Shown here: positions 49,173-61,244 of the stretch, piece by piece
How positions within the stretch are numbered: the stretch's first letter is position 1
Layout of the letters: each line of letters begins with the position of its first letter
Source of the DNA: Monosporascus cannonballus
Lineage: Eukaryota > Ascomycota > Sordariomycetes > Xylariales
Assembly: GCA_004154925.1 (NCBI GenBank)
Contig: QJNS01000046.1
Location: 62,001-126,000, forward strand
Direction: 5' to 3'
DNA length: 64,000 nt
Made by a program: the position numbers and the translations under genes
Notes under the pieces: model-generated
What the model was told of the DNA's origin: nothing
The model's input: only the letters and a program-made list of their open reading frames with translations
Database searches by the model: none

Positions 49173-49947
49173 TCCGAGATTATTGCGCGCGAGGCCGTCG
49201 TGCGTTCGTACGTGGCCGTTTCCTGGATCTGGGAGAGCTTTATGTTCCTAAATGGCATTAACGCCGTCCTGGCCGTATTTTCTGTTCTTACCGGCCTGGA
49301 CAAACCCGGCGACTGGCCTCCGTTATTCGGTATACCGGGCTGCGCATCCGGGTTGCGCAGTTTTTGGTCGCGGTTTTGGTACCGGCTGGCCGTACGGCCG
49401 TATATTAATTACGGCCGGGTGGTCGCCCGGGTTATAAGCCTGTTGCGGCCAGGATTTTCTTTTGCCGTGTCCGGGGTAATCGTCGTTTTCGTTACGTTCC
49501 TGCTTTCGGGCCTTTCGTACGCGGCCGTAAGTTAGCGTTTGGGCATGCGCGATTGGCTTGACGTGCAATGGTTCCTATTTAATTTTGCCGCTTGCCTTAC
49601 CGAGAAGGTAGTTTTCGCAACAGTACAGCATTTGGTAAAAAGAGCAGGACGCGCGGACGATTTAGCGGCTATTAAGAAAAGCTGGCTTAGGCGGTTGATC
49701 GGTTTCGCATAGGTGTTTGCTTTTTTCTTTTGGAACGTGCCGCTGTAGAAGTTCCCGAAGATGTATAAGGTATTATTAAGAACGGAAAGATGGCATTTAA
49801 TTTTGTCCAAACTGGCCATTGTACCGGCATAAATGGCAACGACCGGGGGCAAGTATTTTATTGATTTAAAGGGTTGATTCGATTGGAGGAAGGCTTTTGT
49901 ATATTAGCGCCTGGAAATCTGACCTTGCTAAGGGCTAGTTCTCAAAC

Positions 49948-50137
49948 TTTCAGCACCACTGACTTGTGAGGATTCAGAATCAGAATCAGCAAACCGTTCT
50001 GATCTTTCAGAACCAGCCATCCCCACCTTTTTTGGCTGAAAATGGCTGGTTCTTCTTGGGGCTTCCGGACCAATGATATTTATTTAGTATGCTGAAAAAT
50101 CCCCACTTCAAAATCAGTTGCTTTTAAGGTGCTGAAA
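49948..50137. mobile_element. MITE-like element with TTTCAGCACC inverted ends
   Basis: 190 bp. Perfect 10-bp terminal inverted repeats TTTCAGCACC...GGTGCTGAAA, with further imperfect similarity inward (ACTGA-TT-TGA). Inside is a second perfect inverted repeat GAACCAGCCAT (50,010-50,020) / ATGGCTGGTTC (50,042-50,052). No coding capacity. CAG at the ends suggests a hAT-type parent, but the flanks show no clear 8-bp duplication. Not RIPed. Confidence 0.6.
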
Positions 50138-52709
50138 TTATTATTAAATAACGTATGAATTACGTTAAAAACTTTATCTTAATTTTAAGCCGTCTTTTTT
50201 ACTATATATTCTGATAATATTATAAATTTAGATTTTTATAATTATTATTTCGCAATTTCGTAATACAACTTAATAATTTGTATAATTAAAAATTATAATA
50301 ATAATACGAAAAACGTGTTATTATTACCGGAAGAAATTTATTATTATTATAACTTCATTTATAATTTTTAATTATCATAATTAATATTGTTATAAGGTAT
50401 ATATTAATAGCCAAATATGCTTTTAATATAAACTTATTATAGTACATTTTGTAAATAACTATTTTCGAAATATAATAAAAATAAATATAAATACGTATTA
50501 CATATTATGTAATTAACTGTTAACAAATACAAAATGAAAGACGTTATGGATTTCGATAAATAAAAAAAAATAATATTTTTCTATATTATGCTTTAAAGTT
50601 TTTCTATATATAGTATTACGGGTTACTTTATACAAAATAATATTATTATTTATTATACGTTTTATAAAATTTTAAATATCTTTATAATATTAATACGTCT
50701 TATTATTGAACTCGTTAATAATCGTTTTTATTTTAAAATCGTTATTAATAAATTTTTATATAGTATAAAAAAATAATAAAAATATTCGGTAATATTTATT
50801 TTAAATCCGAATTAAAAACAACGCCTTTAGACAGAAGGTATAAAGAAACAGCAAAGGAATTATAAATAGATATATTAATTGTTTATAAATTTAATATGAA
50901 ATTTATTTCCGTATCAATAAATTAAAAAGGTTTTACAAACAATGTTAAAATATCTAATAACGCGTTTAATCGTCATAATTTTGTTATTTTTAAAACTAAT
51001 TATATACTTAACGATATTAAATGGATTATTAGGAAACAAATTTTTATTTTACATTCCTGAACGCGATATTATCTTTAAAAATAAATATAAGTCGAATTAA
51101 AATTATAAATTTTTAAAAAGCTATATAATTTAAGGTATAATTACGAAATATTATCGAAAAGGTTTTTGGCTGATAAGAAAATCGGTTTAAAACATTTAAA
51201 GCACCTTTTTTAATATATATATTAATACGATAATTAAAACGATTTACGTAATAACTGGCTTTTGTAATTTTTTATTAGATTACTGCGGAATTAACTTTAA
51301 CGAACTTGTAAAATGGGATAAAAAAGTTTATATTAATGTTAAGGATTAAATAAATAATTTTTCGTACACAAAGCAGCAGGGCGACATATGTTCTCTTGCT
51401 ATAGGATATCGTAACAAAATCGTAAAAAAAATATAAAATACGTATTAGAAATTGAAAAAGAAATTAAAGACGAAAATACTAAAGTAAATACCTTACTATT
51501 ATTATAAATTAATTAAAAATTGAGTTCGATAGTAGGACGTAATAAATTAATTAATAAATACGAAAGGTTTTTCAGTTCAATTATTAGTTTTTTGTTTATA
51601 ATAATTTAAAAACCGCCAAAATCGGAATATATTTATTTTACATAGGGATTTAATATTTTTGAAATTAAGATAACTTCCGTATTACATTTTAATTATACAT
51701 ATTATGAGAGAAGAAATTAATTCTTTAAAAAAGTTCCTTTTTTACGTTATACTTTTTGTATTATTTCTATTATTCTTATAATTTTAATATTTTTAATATT
51801 TTTAACATTTTTGCAACTTAATATCCGTATTAAGTTTATTATTTATTTCAATTTCCGTATTTACGGAATTCGTAATACCTTTATTATTATTATAAAGTAC
51901 TTTTATATATTTTTTTTCGCTTTTTGTCGTCCGAATTACTAATCCTTTTAAAACCTTTAATATATTAATATTTTAAATTATAGTTTGCAGCTATATATAT
52001 AATAATAAGGTAGTTTTTATTTGCTTAAGCCTAAATAATGTAAAATAACATATTATTATTACATTCGTCGATATAAGTATTATTAAAATTTTTAAACGCT
52101 ATTTTCTTATTTAACCCGATATTTCTAATTACTTTTTTAAAGCGAATCAACGTTTTAACGACGTTAGCGAGGCCATTATTTACTATTACGCTACCATATT
52201 TTTTAACATTTTTCTTTTTTTATTACGTTACCGAAGTATTAGCAAAATACCCATAAAATGGTTACGGATCTACTATAAAGCGAAAGTATTTTCGGCTTTT
52301 TTAACGAAATTATTCCTTTTTTCGCCGCTAGTCGATTTTTACGAAAAAAAAACTAATAATAGCTTATAAATATAAAAAATATTAATGTTAATTTTTTAAG
52401 ACCCACAACTAATTCGTTTATAGTATTAACGAAAAGTCCGAATATAATTTTATAAAGTTTAACGTATTTAGACGGCTTATATTAAAAAGATGTTGTTTAG
52501 AAATAAACTTAAATAACAATTACTTGATACCATATAATTTAATATAAAAATATTGTTAGCCTTCAGACAATTTTTCTATATTTCGTATTTAATCATAAAA
52601 ATCTAAAAGGTTTTATCCAAACTAGAACCATTTATTTTATTTAAAACAAATTGCGTTTAAGTCTTTTTGAAAAACAAATATATTTATTTTTTACCAATTC
52701 TTTCGTTAT
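50138..52709. other. A+T-rich degraded repeat, unassigned
   Basis: No intact gene. Plus-strand fragments around 50.84-51.4 kb (ETAKELQIDI-like with a stop, later LLDYCGINFNELVKWDKKVY) loosely recall a Tc1/IS630-type transposase with a helix-turn-helix and a catalytic D-x-x-G region, but no termini were found. Not firm enough to name. Confidence 0.35.
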
Positions 52710-52847
52710 TATCACTGCGTTATACGTTTCTTGGATTTCTGAAAAATATTCTGTTATTATATTAAAAAACATATTCAACAAATATGTAACGTTTATATAT
52801 ATAATGAAACGACAGCTTCAATCAGCCGTTTTATTAATGCCGTAATA
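52710..52847 (-). repeat. B2 3' LTR
   Basis: Begins TATCACTGCG, ends GCCGTAATA. About 12 bp shorter than the B1 LTRs and more heavily mutated. Confidence 0.8.
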
Positions 52848-53558
52848 ATAGCCCTTTTTAAAAGAACAATTATTTTTAATTATATCAAAAAAATATAAAT
52901 ACCTTTTTCGGATTCGAATTTTAATTAACTTATAACGTATTAAATATCTCAAAACGCTATAACGTTGATATAACGTACGTATAATATAACCGATATAAAG
53001 TTGTAATAATAGCCGGATGACGGGATACAGTACAGAAAATATATAACGTTAATTCCGATACGGAAATATTAATATCGTCGTATGAGATGTTATTAGCCCG
53101 ATTAAATTTTACCGTATCCCCGCCTTTACCGCTTTCGCGATATAAATACCAGATGTTCTCTTAATTTCTATTTCCTGTCTTTTTGTTATTTTTATCATAT
53201 TTTTTTATTCCCCGTTTTATAATTCCTTTTTATTACCGTAACGATATTTTCCCGACTTTATATTATTTCCGTAATGTTCGTTTCTTCAAAACGGCCGTAT
53301 ATAATTTATTTTTAATATTTTTCTTAATGATAATACCGATATTAAAAAAATACCTTTTTTCCGTTACCGTTTTACGTCCGTTATTACGGCAAAATATATA
53401 CTTTATATTAAACGCCGAAAAACATACCTATTAATAAATTATACGCCTCGTAATATTAACGTTGTGTTTATGAAATATTATTATTATATTAATTTTGGGA
53501 CCTATAGCCGGCGAAAAATATTTAAACCGATTTTTTAAATTTAATCAGTTTTTTTTAT

Positions 53559-53757
53559 TAGTTAAACTTTTACTTCGACGTTAATCGTAACGACGATAAC
53601 GAACCAATTTTCGATAACGACGATAACAAAACATATGCATACTTTAACGGTTTTCGTCAAAGATTTTACCAAGCAGTATTCCGATTTTATACCGCTTTTA
53701 AAACGGTCGAAAAAATTTATTACATTGCGTTCGGTATAACGGACGCAAAGAAAAAGT
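53559..53757 (+). pseudogene. Conserved antisense open frame in B2
   Basis: Stop-free counterpart of the plus-strand frame at 29,923-30,123: NFYFDVNRNDDNE, later GFRQRFYQAVFRF. Two independently RIPed copies both remain open over this stretch. No ATG start. Confidence 0.4.
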
Positions 53758-54243
53758 TGATATTATTTTTTCGTTATAATTACGCCTGTAATATTTTATG
53801 CAAAAGAGCAAAATCGATGATTCCGCACAAATCGCTACCCGATAAGCCGTAATATATATTTATAACTCTTATTATCGAAATAACGCCATAAATATACCGA
53901 ACCGCATATTTCGTAATAACGTAATATTAATTTTGTGATAATAAAATTATATTTAAATTACCGCCTAAAAAAGGCGATCGAATATTCCTTAATTACTAAA
54001 AATAAAAAATATTAAGTATAAACTTTAATTAAATACGGTTTTATAATAAAATATTCATTATTAATTTTATAATTTTAAATACCGGCCAAGCAAATATCAA
54101 TATTATAACGTTCTTTTATATTTTAAAAATCTTTGATCGTTACATTATTATTATAACGCCGTATTTTTTTAAAACTTGATTATTTTGTATTATATAATCG
54201 TTATAATAATACACCGTTATTTGACCGCGGGTTTTTATAATTC

Positions 54244-54449
54244 TATCAGCAGTTATAGTGATCAAATGCAGGAAACTGGGGATAGCTTGATATCTATGCT
54301 AGGAAAAGCTGAAAAAATCTGGGGCGTACCGCCCTTACGTACATGTCCTATTTGGACAAACGGTGGTCCCTAGACAAACGCTGTCCCAGGTTATAAAGCA
54401 CTGCATTAAAACGCCAGCCGTAAGTATTTAAAGCATCCAACTGCCGATA
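54244..54449 (-). repeat. Element C 3' LTR
   Basis: 206 bp. Shares with its partner the nearly intact block ACAAACGGTGGTCCC and the end AACTGCCGATA. Less A+T-rich than the surrounding DNA. Confidence 0.9.
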
Positions 54450-55572
54450 CGCCCTTTTGCGTCAGATAGCTTTATTTACTAAAATCTTCAATTTATATAA
54501 GAATTAAACTTTTATTTTCGTTGATTTTAAATACCTTTTGGTATATTTTGTATTTATATTCTTTTAAGCTTTAAGTTAGCTATAAATCGTTCGAAATTAG
54601 GCCTATCGAATGGCTTCGTAAGCCTATTTATTAGGTTATCCTTATTTTCTACGTATTAAAAATAAATATTTCCGTCCTAAACCTTTTTAAGTACGTAATA
54701 ATATTCGAACCGAATATAACGTTTTTTTAGGTTATTTGTATTTCCGTTATTTATTTTAACATATTTATATTATTTTTTTAAAAATAAAAACAAGGCCTTT
54801 AGGTATAAACCTTAATTTTGTAAAAAAAAAATCATAATTTTAATTATTTCTGTTATAAATTTGTTTGTTTTTACGTATTTTACCTTTGTAACATATTTAT
54901 TAATAATATCTTATAATTTCGAAAATTACATAATATATATTTTAATCATAGAAAATGCGTATTTCGTAATACATTATAATAAATCGGAATTTGCAAAATT
55001 TATATTTATTATTCCGAATAACCTTAGATTGTTATATTTCCGATACGGGTAATTTTCCTTTAATCTTTTATGTCGAAAAAATAAATTTGTTGTATTATTT
55101 AGGTATTTTAATAATCGTTTAATATATTCGCGGTATTTGGGCGATACATTACTTATAAATAAAACCCAAATTAAAATTATAAACGTTATATCCGGTTTAT
55201 TAATATAATTAAAAAAATATATTTTCTTATTAAATTAACGTATTTAAATATTTTTTCCTTATTAATTATTTCGTCGTACCGTATAACATATTTTAAATAA
55301 TCCTTAATAAATAATATAAGTATTATTTCTTTCATCTTTAAATATATTAATTATAATAAATATTCGATATATTATTATTAATGTAACTTAACGCTTTTAA
55401 TTAGCGAAAAACATATAACCCGTATATTTAAATATTAATCCGCATTATTTAAATCTTTAATAAGTACGTTTTTATTAATTCTTTAGCAATATATTAAAAA
55501 GGTTATTTATTAAGACAGAAAAATAAGAAATTATCGATGTAAAAAAAATAACACCTTTTATTTCCGGATTAT

Positions 55573-55704
55573 TGTTATGGCTGCACCATACCATCACGCC
55601 ACCAGGGCAAAAGATCGGTGGAATGATCGCAATTGTGGCAATCATTCTGGTGCTTACAGCCGCATATATACTCTGGAGCTCTTACGGGTGACCAGGCCGT
55701 AACA
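55573..55704. mobile_element. Element D: 132-bp TG...CA insertion with a membrane-helix open frame
   Basis: Ends TGTTATGGC and GGCCGTAACA; perfect 5-bp duplication ATTAT (55,568-55,572; 55,705-55,709). Normal composition, no RIP, inside heavily RIPed element C. The plus strand has one fully open frame to TGA (55,689-55,691) that encodes PPGQKIGG followed by MIAIVAIILVLTAAYILW, a textbook membrane helix. Its ends resemble those of family B LTRs, but the body does not. Simplest reading: a solo LTR; the helix may be chance or captured sequence. Confidence 0.75.
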
Positions 55705-57899
55705 ATTATAGAATATCGTATCGTCCGAAATTAATAAATGGAATTTTTATTTCGTTAATATTTTTTTTTACTTTTTTAATTAAATAATTCCAATTTACTT
55801 TAAGTTATATAAGCGATTTGTTAATTTAACATTTTCCTTAAAGGAAAACTAATAAATATCTTTATCATTTAAGTAAGTAATAAAATATTCCGTTAATATA
55901 AGAGAAAACTTGATATAAATGTTTCTTGAAATTATTATTTAAGTAAACAGCGATAAACTCGATTTAGAATATAGGTTAACCTAAAGCGGCAATTAAGGTT
56001 ATTAGAATTTTCCAATATATAACCCGTATAATATTTATTATAATCTTAATATAATTTATTTTCTGCTATTAAATAAATTCCATTGCGCAAATACGGGCTT
56101 TATATTTTTCCAATTTTTCCGTAAATATATACTTTTTTAATAATTATTTAGCATCTATAAAATGTTTATAAACCTTTTCGCCAGGGGATATAAAGTTAAA
56201 GGTTCTGCGCGAAAAGCTCTTTTTAATTTCCGTAAAAACCGTTTTAAATTATATTTTTCGTTCTGGATTCCTTATTACGTTTTTTAGGTTTAAACTGTTG
56301 TTTACTATAAATAACCTATAGATTTCGTTACTAAGGTCGTTACCAGGGTCGAAATAAAAGGTATATATATTGTAATCGTTTTTGTCTTCGCTTTTTTAAG
56401 TTAAAGCTAATTTTAATTCGCGCAGGAATTCCGGGGCTTTGTATAAGGCTTCTAAAATATATAAATTAAGGATTATTTTTTTGGATACCCCTTTTTAGGT
56501 TTTACTTATTTCGTTTTCTAATTTATATCATTTTTTAAAATAATATTATTATTTTTATTTTTCATTCCGATACCTTATTTCTAATAGTATTTCAAATATT
56601 TTTATCCAAATTACGAAAATAACCAAATAATGTTTTTCGGGCTAAAAACTTATTCTAACTTTTTTAGGTCTATACAAATAATAATATATAATATTATTAA
56701 TAATTGCCGCCTTTTAACAACTGAACCTTATAATTATATATTTTAATACCCTAATAATATTTCTTTTATTTCTCGAATTACCAGCCTTTTTCACTTAATT
56801 CTATAATTCTTATCGATCAGAACTATATATTTATTATTAAAGATACGAAAATAACTATTATCCGGCTGATATAATTATTTGAATTTAAAATCGAATAAAG
56901 TTTAAAAATATTTAATAAATATTATTTTTTTATTGTTAATTATCTTATTTTATTATTAAATTCCAAAAGCATATTAATATTTTTATTTATACTGAAATCG
57001 TAAGTATTTATATTTAATGGAATTAAATATTATGTTTTATAAATTTATTTTAATATTAATGATATAAATTGGAAATTATTAGCTTACTATGTTTTCTAAT
57101 ATATAAACTTTTGATAATTATTATGTCAAATTCCTTACCGCCGTTAAGTTGTAAAATCTATATTTTTTTTCTTTTTGTTAACCTTTAAAAATTTAATTAT
57201 ATACGTTATATATATATATATAAATATTGTTATATTTCGTCCTTCATTCTAAATAAATAATATTCCGTATAACGTCATAAACTATTTGTAATAAGTCCAA
57301 AATAGTTACTATTTTTAATATTGATAGGTTTTATTAAGTTTATGTCGTATTAAATTATTTTTTTTACATATTGTCCTTATTTTTAAGAGTTTATAGCCGG
57401 GATATTCCATATTTTCGTTTCGTTATAAATTATACAAAAGATAAATTTTATATCCTTAAAGTCTAACTTTATTCCCGTAAACCTTTTAATAATTTAAATT
57501 AATTATTTAATATTGGAGTAATAAAGGTAACGGTATTAAAAATAATTTTCTTTATAATTTCGTCCGTTATAAAAACTCTTCCGTCTTTAAAAGTTCTTAT
57601 ATGAACTTTTTAGGTTATTAATTAAGTTACTGTTATTTTCCTTACCGAATACCTTCTTTAACGCGTATATCTATAAATCGTTTTCGTTTATTATTGGAAC
57701 CCTGACGATAAACTCCAACTTTTTACAAAACCAGAAGAAAAATCCTTTTCGAGGAACGTTAATTATTATTAATTAAATCTTATTAAAATTAATTAAGGCC
57801 TTATAATTTAAATAACCTTTTGATTTATAAAGTATTTTCTCGAAAAATACTTTTAATAAATGATTTTTAATATATAACGCATATCTTAGTATAATTTAG

Positions 57900-58070
57900 T
57901 TATTTTTAAGGCCTTTTAAGGCCTATTTAATAATATCGGTAAAGGTAATAGTTATTAGTCCGCCTTTTATTTTAATTTGAATGCCCTTAAACTTAATATT
58001 TAACATAATGTTTTTTTCAAAGTTGGTAATATTATTCGTAATATTAACGTTTGCTCTCGAATCCTCAAAG
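57900..58070 (-). pseudogene. Element C aspartic protease
   Basis: Minus strand, active-site box DSRA at 58,063-58,052 (family: DSGA; Gly to Arg by a G to A change), followed by NVNITNNITNFEKN. This is the spacing seen in copia proteases, where a His precedes the ITN. It places C in the Ty1/copia group. Confidence 0.65.
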
Positions 58071-58449
58071 ATTTATTTCGGTTATTCTTTATAGAAAAAT
58101 ATACGTACAGAAATATGGCGTTATTTATAACTATCGCTCTAAATATTTTAGAGTAATTAATTATCTGGAACTTAACACGTTTAATTATTTAAAGCTTAAG
58201 GCTTTCGGTTACTTATAACTTAGAGCTTTTATCTATTATTATCCTTTAAACTTTTTCTTGTATTATTTTGTTATATTATTGTATAAAATCTCAAAGCTGT
58301 TATTTTTTAACGTAAATGCTAAATGTTTTTCTATTTAACCGGTATAAATCTTTTAAACTTTCAGGGATAAATTATTTTTCGCTTTAATCGCTGATATGGG
58401 TATTACGAAAATTATTATTATTATTATTCTGACCGTTATTATTGTTTTA

Positions 58450-59950
58450 ACATTATTTACGCGTTTCTTTCCCCTGCCATTTTTCTGTTCTTTTTGCGGT
58501 TTAAAGTAATCCTTCGCCATATGGCCGTATTTTCTATAATTAAAGCAAATGGGCTCTATATTTTTGTTTTACGCGGGGTTTTTATTTCTAATGTTATTAT
58601 TGCCTTTACCCTTACCTTTTTAGGCGTTATATGTTTTCCCGTTTTTTTGTGTTGCCAGTATAATCATAAAATTCATTATTAAAATTATTTATTAATTATT
58701 AAAAAAATAATCCGTTTACCTTAATACCAATTAAATAATTTTGTACTAATTACCGGCTCGGTTCTTTATAGCAATAAAAAACATAATAATCTGTTTTTTC
58801 GGTCCAAATCGTATTTCACAGCCCTTTACTTCGCAAAGAAGCTTCTGGAATTTAATAATAAATTATATTGGGTCTTCTTTATCGTAAATAACTTTGCTAA
58901 GCTTTTTCCAAAAAAACCTTTACCTAGCCTTATATATGGCGGCGTAAATCTTCTTAAAAGTCCCTAACATTTTCGTACCTTTTTTAATATCTATAATTAG
59001 TTTTAAAAGCGTCTTTTTGCAAATCTTAATAATAACTTTTATATGGCGCATTTAATTTAATTACTTTAGCTTTATTCCATTTTTGTAATTAGTTTTTAAG
59101 GGCTAAAATAAGGGCGTTATTCCAAAGTTTCCAATTAGCCAAGCCTAACAGGTAGTTTGTGACGGCTAGGGGGTTTAACCAACTATTAAACCTTAGTCGT
59201 ACGGGTTTATGTTGGCAGGAATATCGTGGGAATCTGAGCAATAGATACAGTAATCATGTTACGTTTCGTAATACCAAGGGTGCCTTAGGTAATGAATTAT
59301 TATTGCAAGCTGAAATTATCTAAATTATGGAAATAATGAGCGTATATATCCTTTTCCTTTTCGGCTTAATCACTTATGATCATATAGCCGGTGGTGATCA
59401 TGATCTTTTGGGATCACCTTTAATTACTGATGATTATTGGCTTGGCAGTGATTACCGTCACGTAACCCGTAGGGTGGTCCGTATAATCCTTGCCTGATCG
59501 TTTCTTGAGGCCGGAGCTTGTTAGGTCGTAACATGGTTCTCCTTATCCAAAGTAAAGTCAAAGCGTTTCCAACGCAACTTCGCTTTATTTCCGTTATTAA
59601 ACCTTTTGGAATTTTTCCTTTTATCCTTTAGAGTAATACCTGATTCGCTAAAGCTGTTTAGGCTGCTAAGGGAACCGTTATAACGTTTTCGTCGCTTCGA
59701 ATAACCTTTAAACAAATCGGAAAAAAATAATAATAAGTTATTTAAATTATTGGGGTTATTACGTATTACACCTCTATATTTGAGTAATTCCTTTTTAGCG
59801 CTTTTCGCCTTTTTCTGGGCGTTTAACTTTTTAATAAAATATTTTTTGCATTACGTTTCCTTTTTTAAGGGGTTAATTTTTTCCATATCGTTATTTATTG
59901 CGATAAGTATTTCTTTTAAGTTACCTGGCTTAGTAAGTTTAACGGTTTAT
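58450..59950 (-). pseudogene. Element C gag with zinc knuckle
   Basis: C-x2-C-x4-H-x4-C zinc knuckle at 58,547-58,506 on the minus strand, seen as CFNYRKYGHMAKDYF: first Cys and His intact, second and last Cys changed to Tyr. Upstream the frame from 59,715 reads a basic stretch and FDFTLDKEN, is broken by the solo LTR, and continues beyond it with GLANWKLWNNALILALKN. Removing the LTR and one TSD restores the frame. Confidence 0.7.
59158..59533 (-). repeat. Solo family A LTR inside element C gag
   Basis: 376 bp, plus-strand ends TGTGACGGC and GTCGTAACA, flanked by TAGTT (59,153-59,157) and TGGTT (59,534-59,538), a 5-bp duplication with one RIP-type difference. This is the best-preserved family A LTR in the window (CCCGTAGGGTGGTCCG intact) and the reference for the others. 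Confidence 0.88.
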
Positions 59951-60636
59951 AACGCTTTACGTAAACCCTTTAAATTTTACGATTCTTTCGATCGGGGCGG
60001 AAATAATAATATTCCGGCTCCTTATAACTAGAAACCGCTTTCGAACTAAAATATATCTAATAATTGTTCCATAACGTTATTTCATTCGTTCTATAATATC
60101 AGTATTTTTCGTATTTTAAAGCATTAATTTTTTCATTTTATCTTTAATGCATTAATACTTATTTTTTCGTACCTTAATGTTTTATTTGATATTTTTAATA
60201 TTAATATTCAAAAATGTATAAAACTTATTTATGTTATTTTCGGGCTGTTATTTCTGAATAGGGGGGTTATATTGCTTTTTTTCAGCTGCTGTTATAATTA
60301 TGGTAATAAAATGTTTTTTTTTTAAAAAATGCCCCGAGGCAAAATTTTTTCTGCCGCCATACTTAATATATGGCCCTATTCCCTTATTTTACCTTTATTA
60401 AAGTATTATTCCTCCTAATTGCCGGAAGTTTTTCGTTAAGGAGAAGGAAAAGGGTTAGGTAGGTTACCTTATGTAATAAGGGTTTTATTCGTTATCGTTA
60501 ATTACTATTTAACTAATTTTGAAATCGTTAGCTAAACGACTTTTTCTTGAATTTTACGTTTTTTCTATTAATTTAACTTATAAATAACTATTTAGTTTAA
60601 CGTATTACGGTTGCCAAAAACCAGAAAATATTACTA

Positions 60637-60843
60637 TGTTAATAGTTACAGTAATTAAATTCAAAAAACTGGTAATAGCTACATAATTTATGCTAGGAAA
60701 AACTCAAAATGTTTAGGGCGTACCGGCTTTACATATACGTCCTGTTTGTACAAACGGTGGTCCCTGGACAAACGCTGTCCCAGGTTGCAGAGCACTGCTT
60801 CAAAGCGCCAGTCGTAGGTATCCGAAGCACCCAACTGCCGACA
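60637..60843 (-). repeat. Element C 5' LTR
   Basis: 207 bp, begins TGTTAATAGTT and ends AACTGCCGACA, followed by the AATTC duplication. Confidence 0.9.
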
Positions 60844-61244
60844 AATTCGGTTAATTATAGCATTAATAAAATTAATATTTATTTTTATAAATCTTAATAT
60901 AATAGATGTTTTCTCATAACGTTATTAGGACGTCGGCTTAATCAAATATTTTTAACGTATTTTTTACGTTATTTTTTGTTATTATTTTCATAATACCTTA
61001 TATTAATTAAATAATCTAAGATGCTAACGTTACTTTCATAGAGTTTGGCTATATCAAAATTATATTTTTTAAAATTCGTAACCGATTTCCAGGTAAAGCG
61101 GTATAATTAAGGTTATTTAACCTTATATTAAAGGCCATATATAATATTTTTTAAGCTTACGGTTTTTTCAATTTATTATTCGACGTCTTCCATATTGTTT
61201 GTATTCTGTCATGGTCCAACGAGCCACGGTCTCCAGAAACGGTC

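Larger units (their letters stand above)
46646..49832 (+). pseudogene. Wax-synthase-like membrane O-acyltransferase gene, RIP-damaged and split by element H
   Basis: Parts 46,646-47,193 and 49,178-49,832 form one frame of 401 codons (ATG to TAA 49,830), the usual size for fungal wax-synthase-domain (MBOAT-like) acyltransferases. Membrane-helix-like segments run throughout. The family hallmark DWPPLFG, then LRSFWSRFW, is readable at about 49,313-49,379. Eleven internal stops occur (46,742; 46,853; 46,907; 46,976; 46,988; 47,000; 47,102; 47,165; 49,533; 49,710; 49,746), all TAG/TAA and all derivable from CAG, CAA, CGA or TGG by C:G to T:A changes. Two places where the family usually has His are Tyr (49,380-49,382 and 49,518-49,520), again CpA to TpA. 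Element H sits in codon 183 with a TCCGA duplication. Substrate unknown; non-functional. Confidence 0.8.
54244..60843 (-). mobile_element. Element C: Ty1/copia-type retroelement nested in B2
   Basis: 6,600 bp; LTRs 54,244-54,449 and 60,637-60,843; perfect 5-bp target duplication AATTC (54,239-54,243; 60,844-60,848). LTR ends TATCAGCAGTT (RIPed TGTCGGCAGTT) and AACTGCCGACA. The minus strand carries gag with a zinc knuckle at 58.5 kb, then an aspartic protease with the copia-type WIFDSGA-like box (seen as IFEDSRANVNITNN). The remaining pol region towards 54.5 kb is too damaged to subdivide. Holds insertion D and a solo family A LTR. Confidence 0.88.
52710..61244 (-). mobile_element. Element B2: second family B Ty3/gypsy copy, interrupted
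   Basis: Begins with a 138-bp LTR (52,710-52,847) matching the B1 LTRs. 52,848-54,243 and 60,849-61,200 align with B1 29,198-30,610 and about 30,610-30,980. Element C separates the two pieces and a new family A element starts at 61,245. Only the 3' end of the element (minus orientation) is in the window. Confidence 0.85.

Noticed and set aside
49323..49852. Minus-strand frames of 81 and 106 codons
   Set aside because: Shadows of the acyltransferase pseudogene, whose plus frame carries the family motif.
59750..60031. 93-codon plus-strand hydrophobic frame
   Set aside because: Antisense to the Lys/Arg-rich gag N-terminus of element C.
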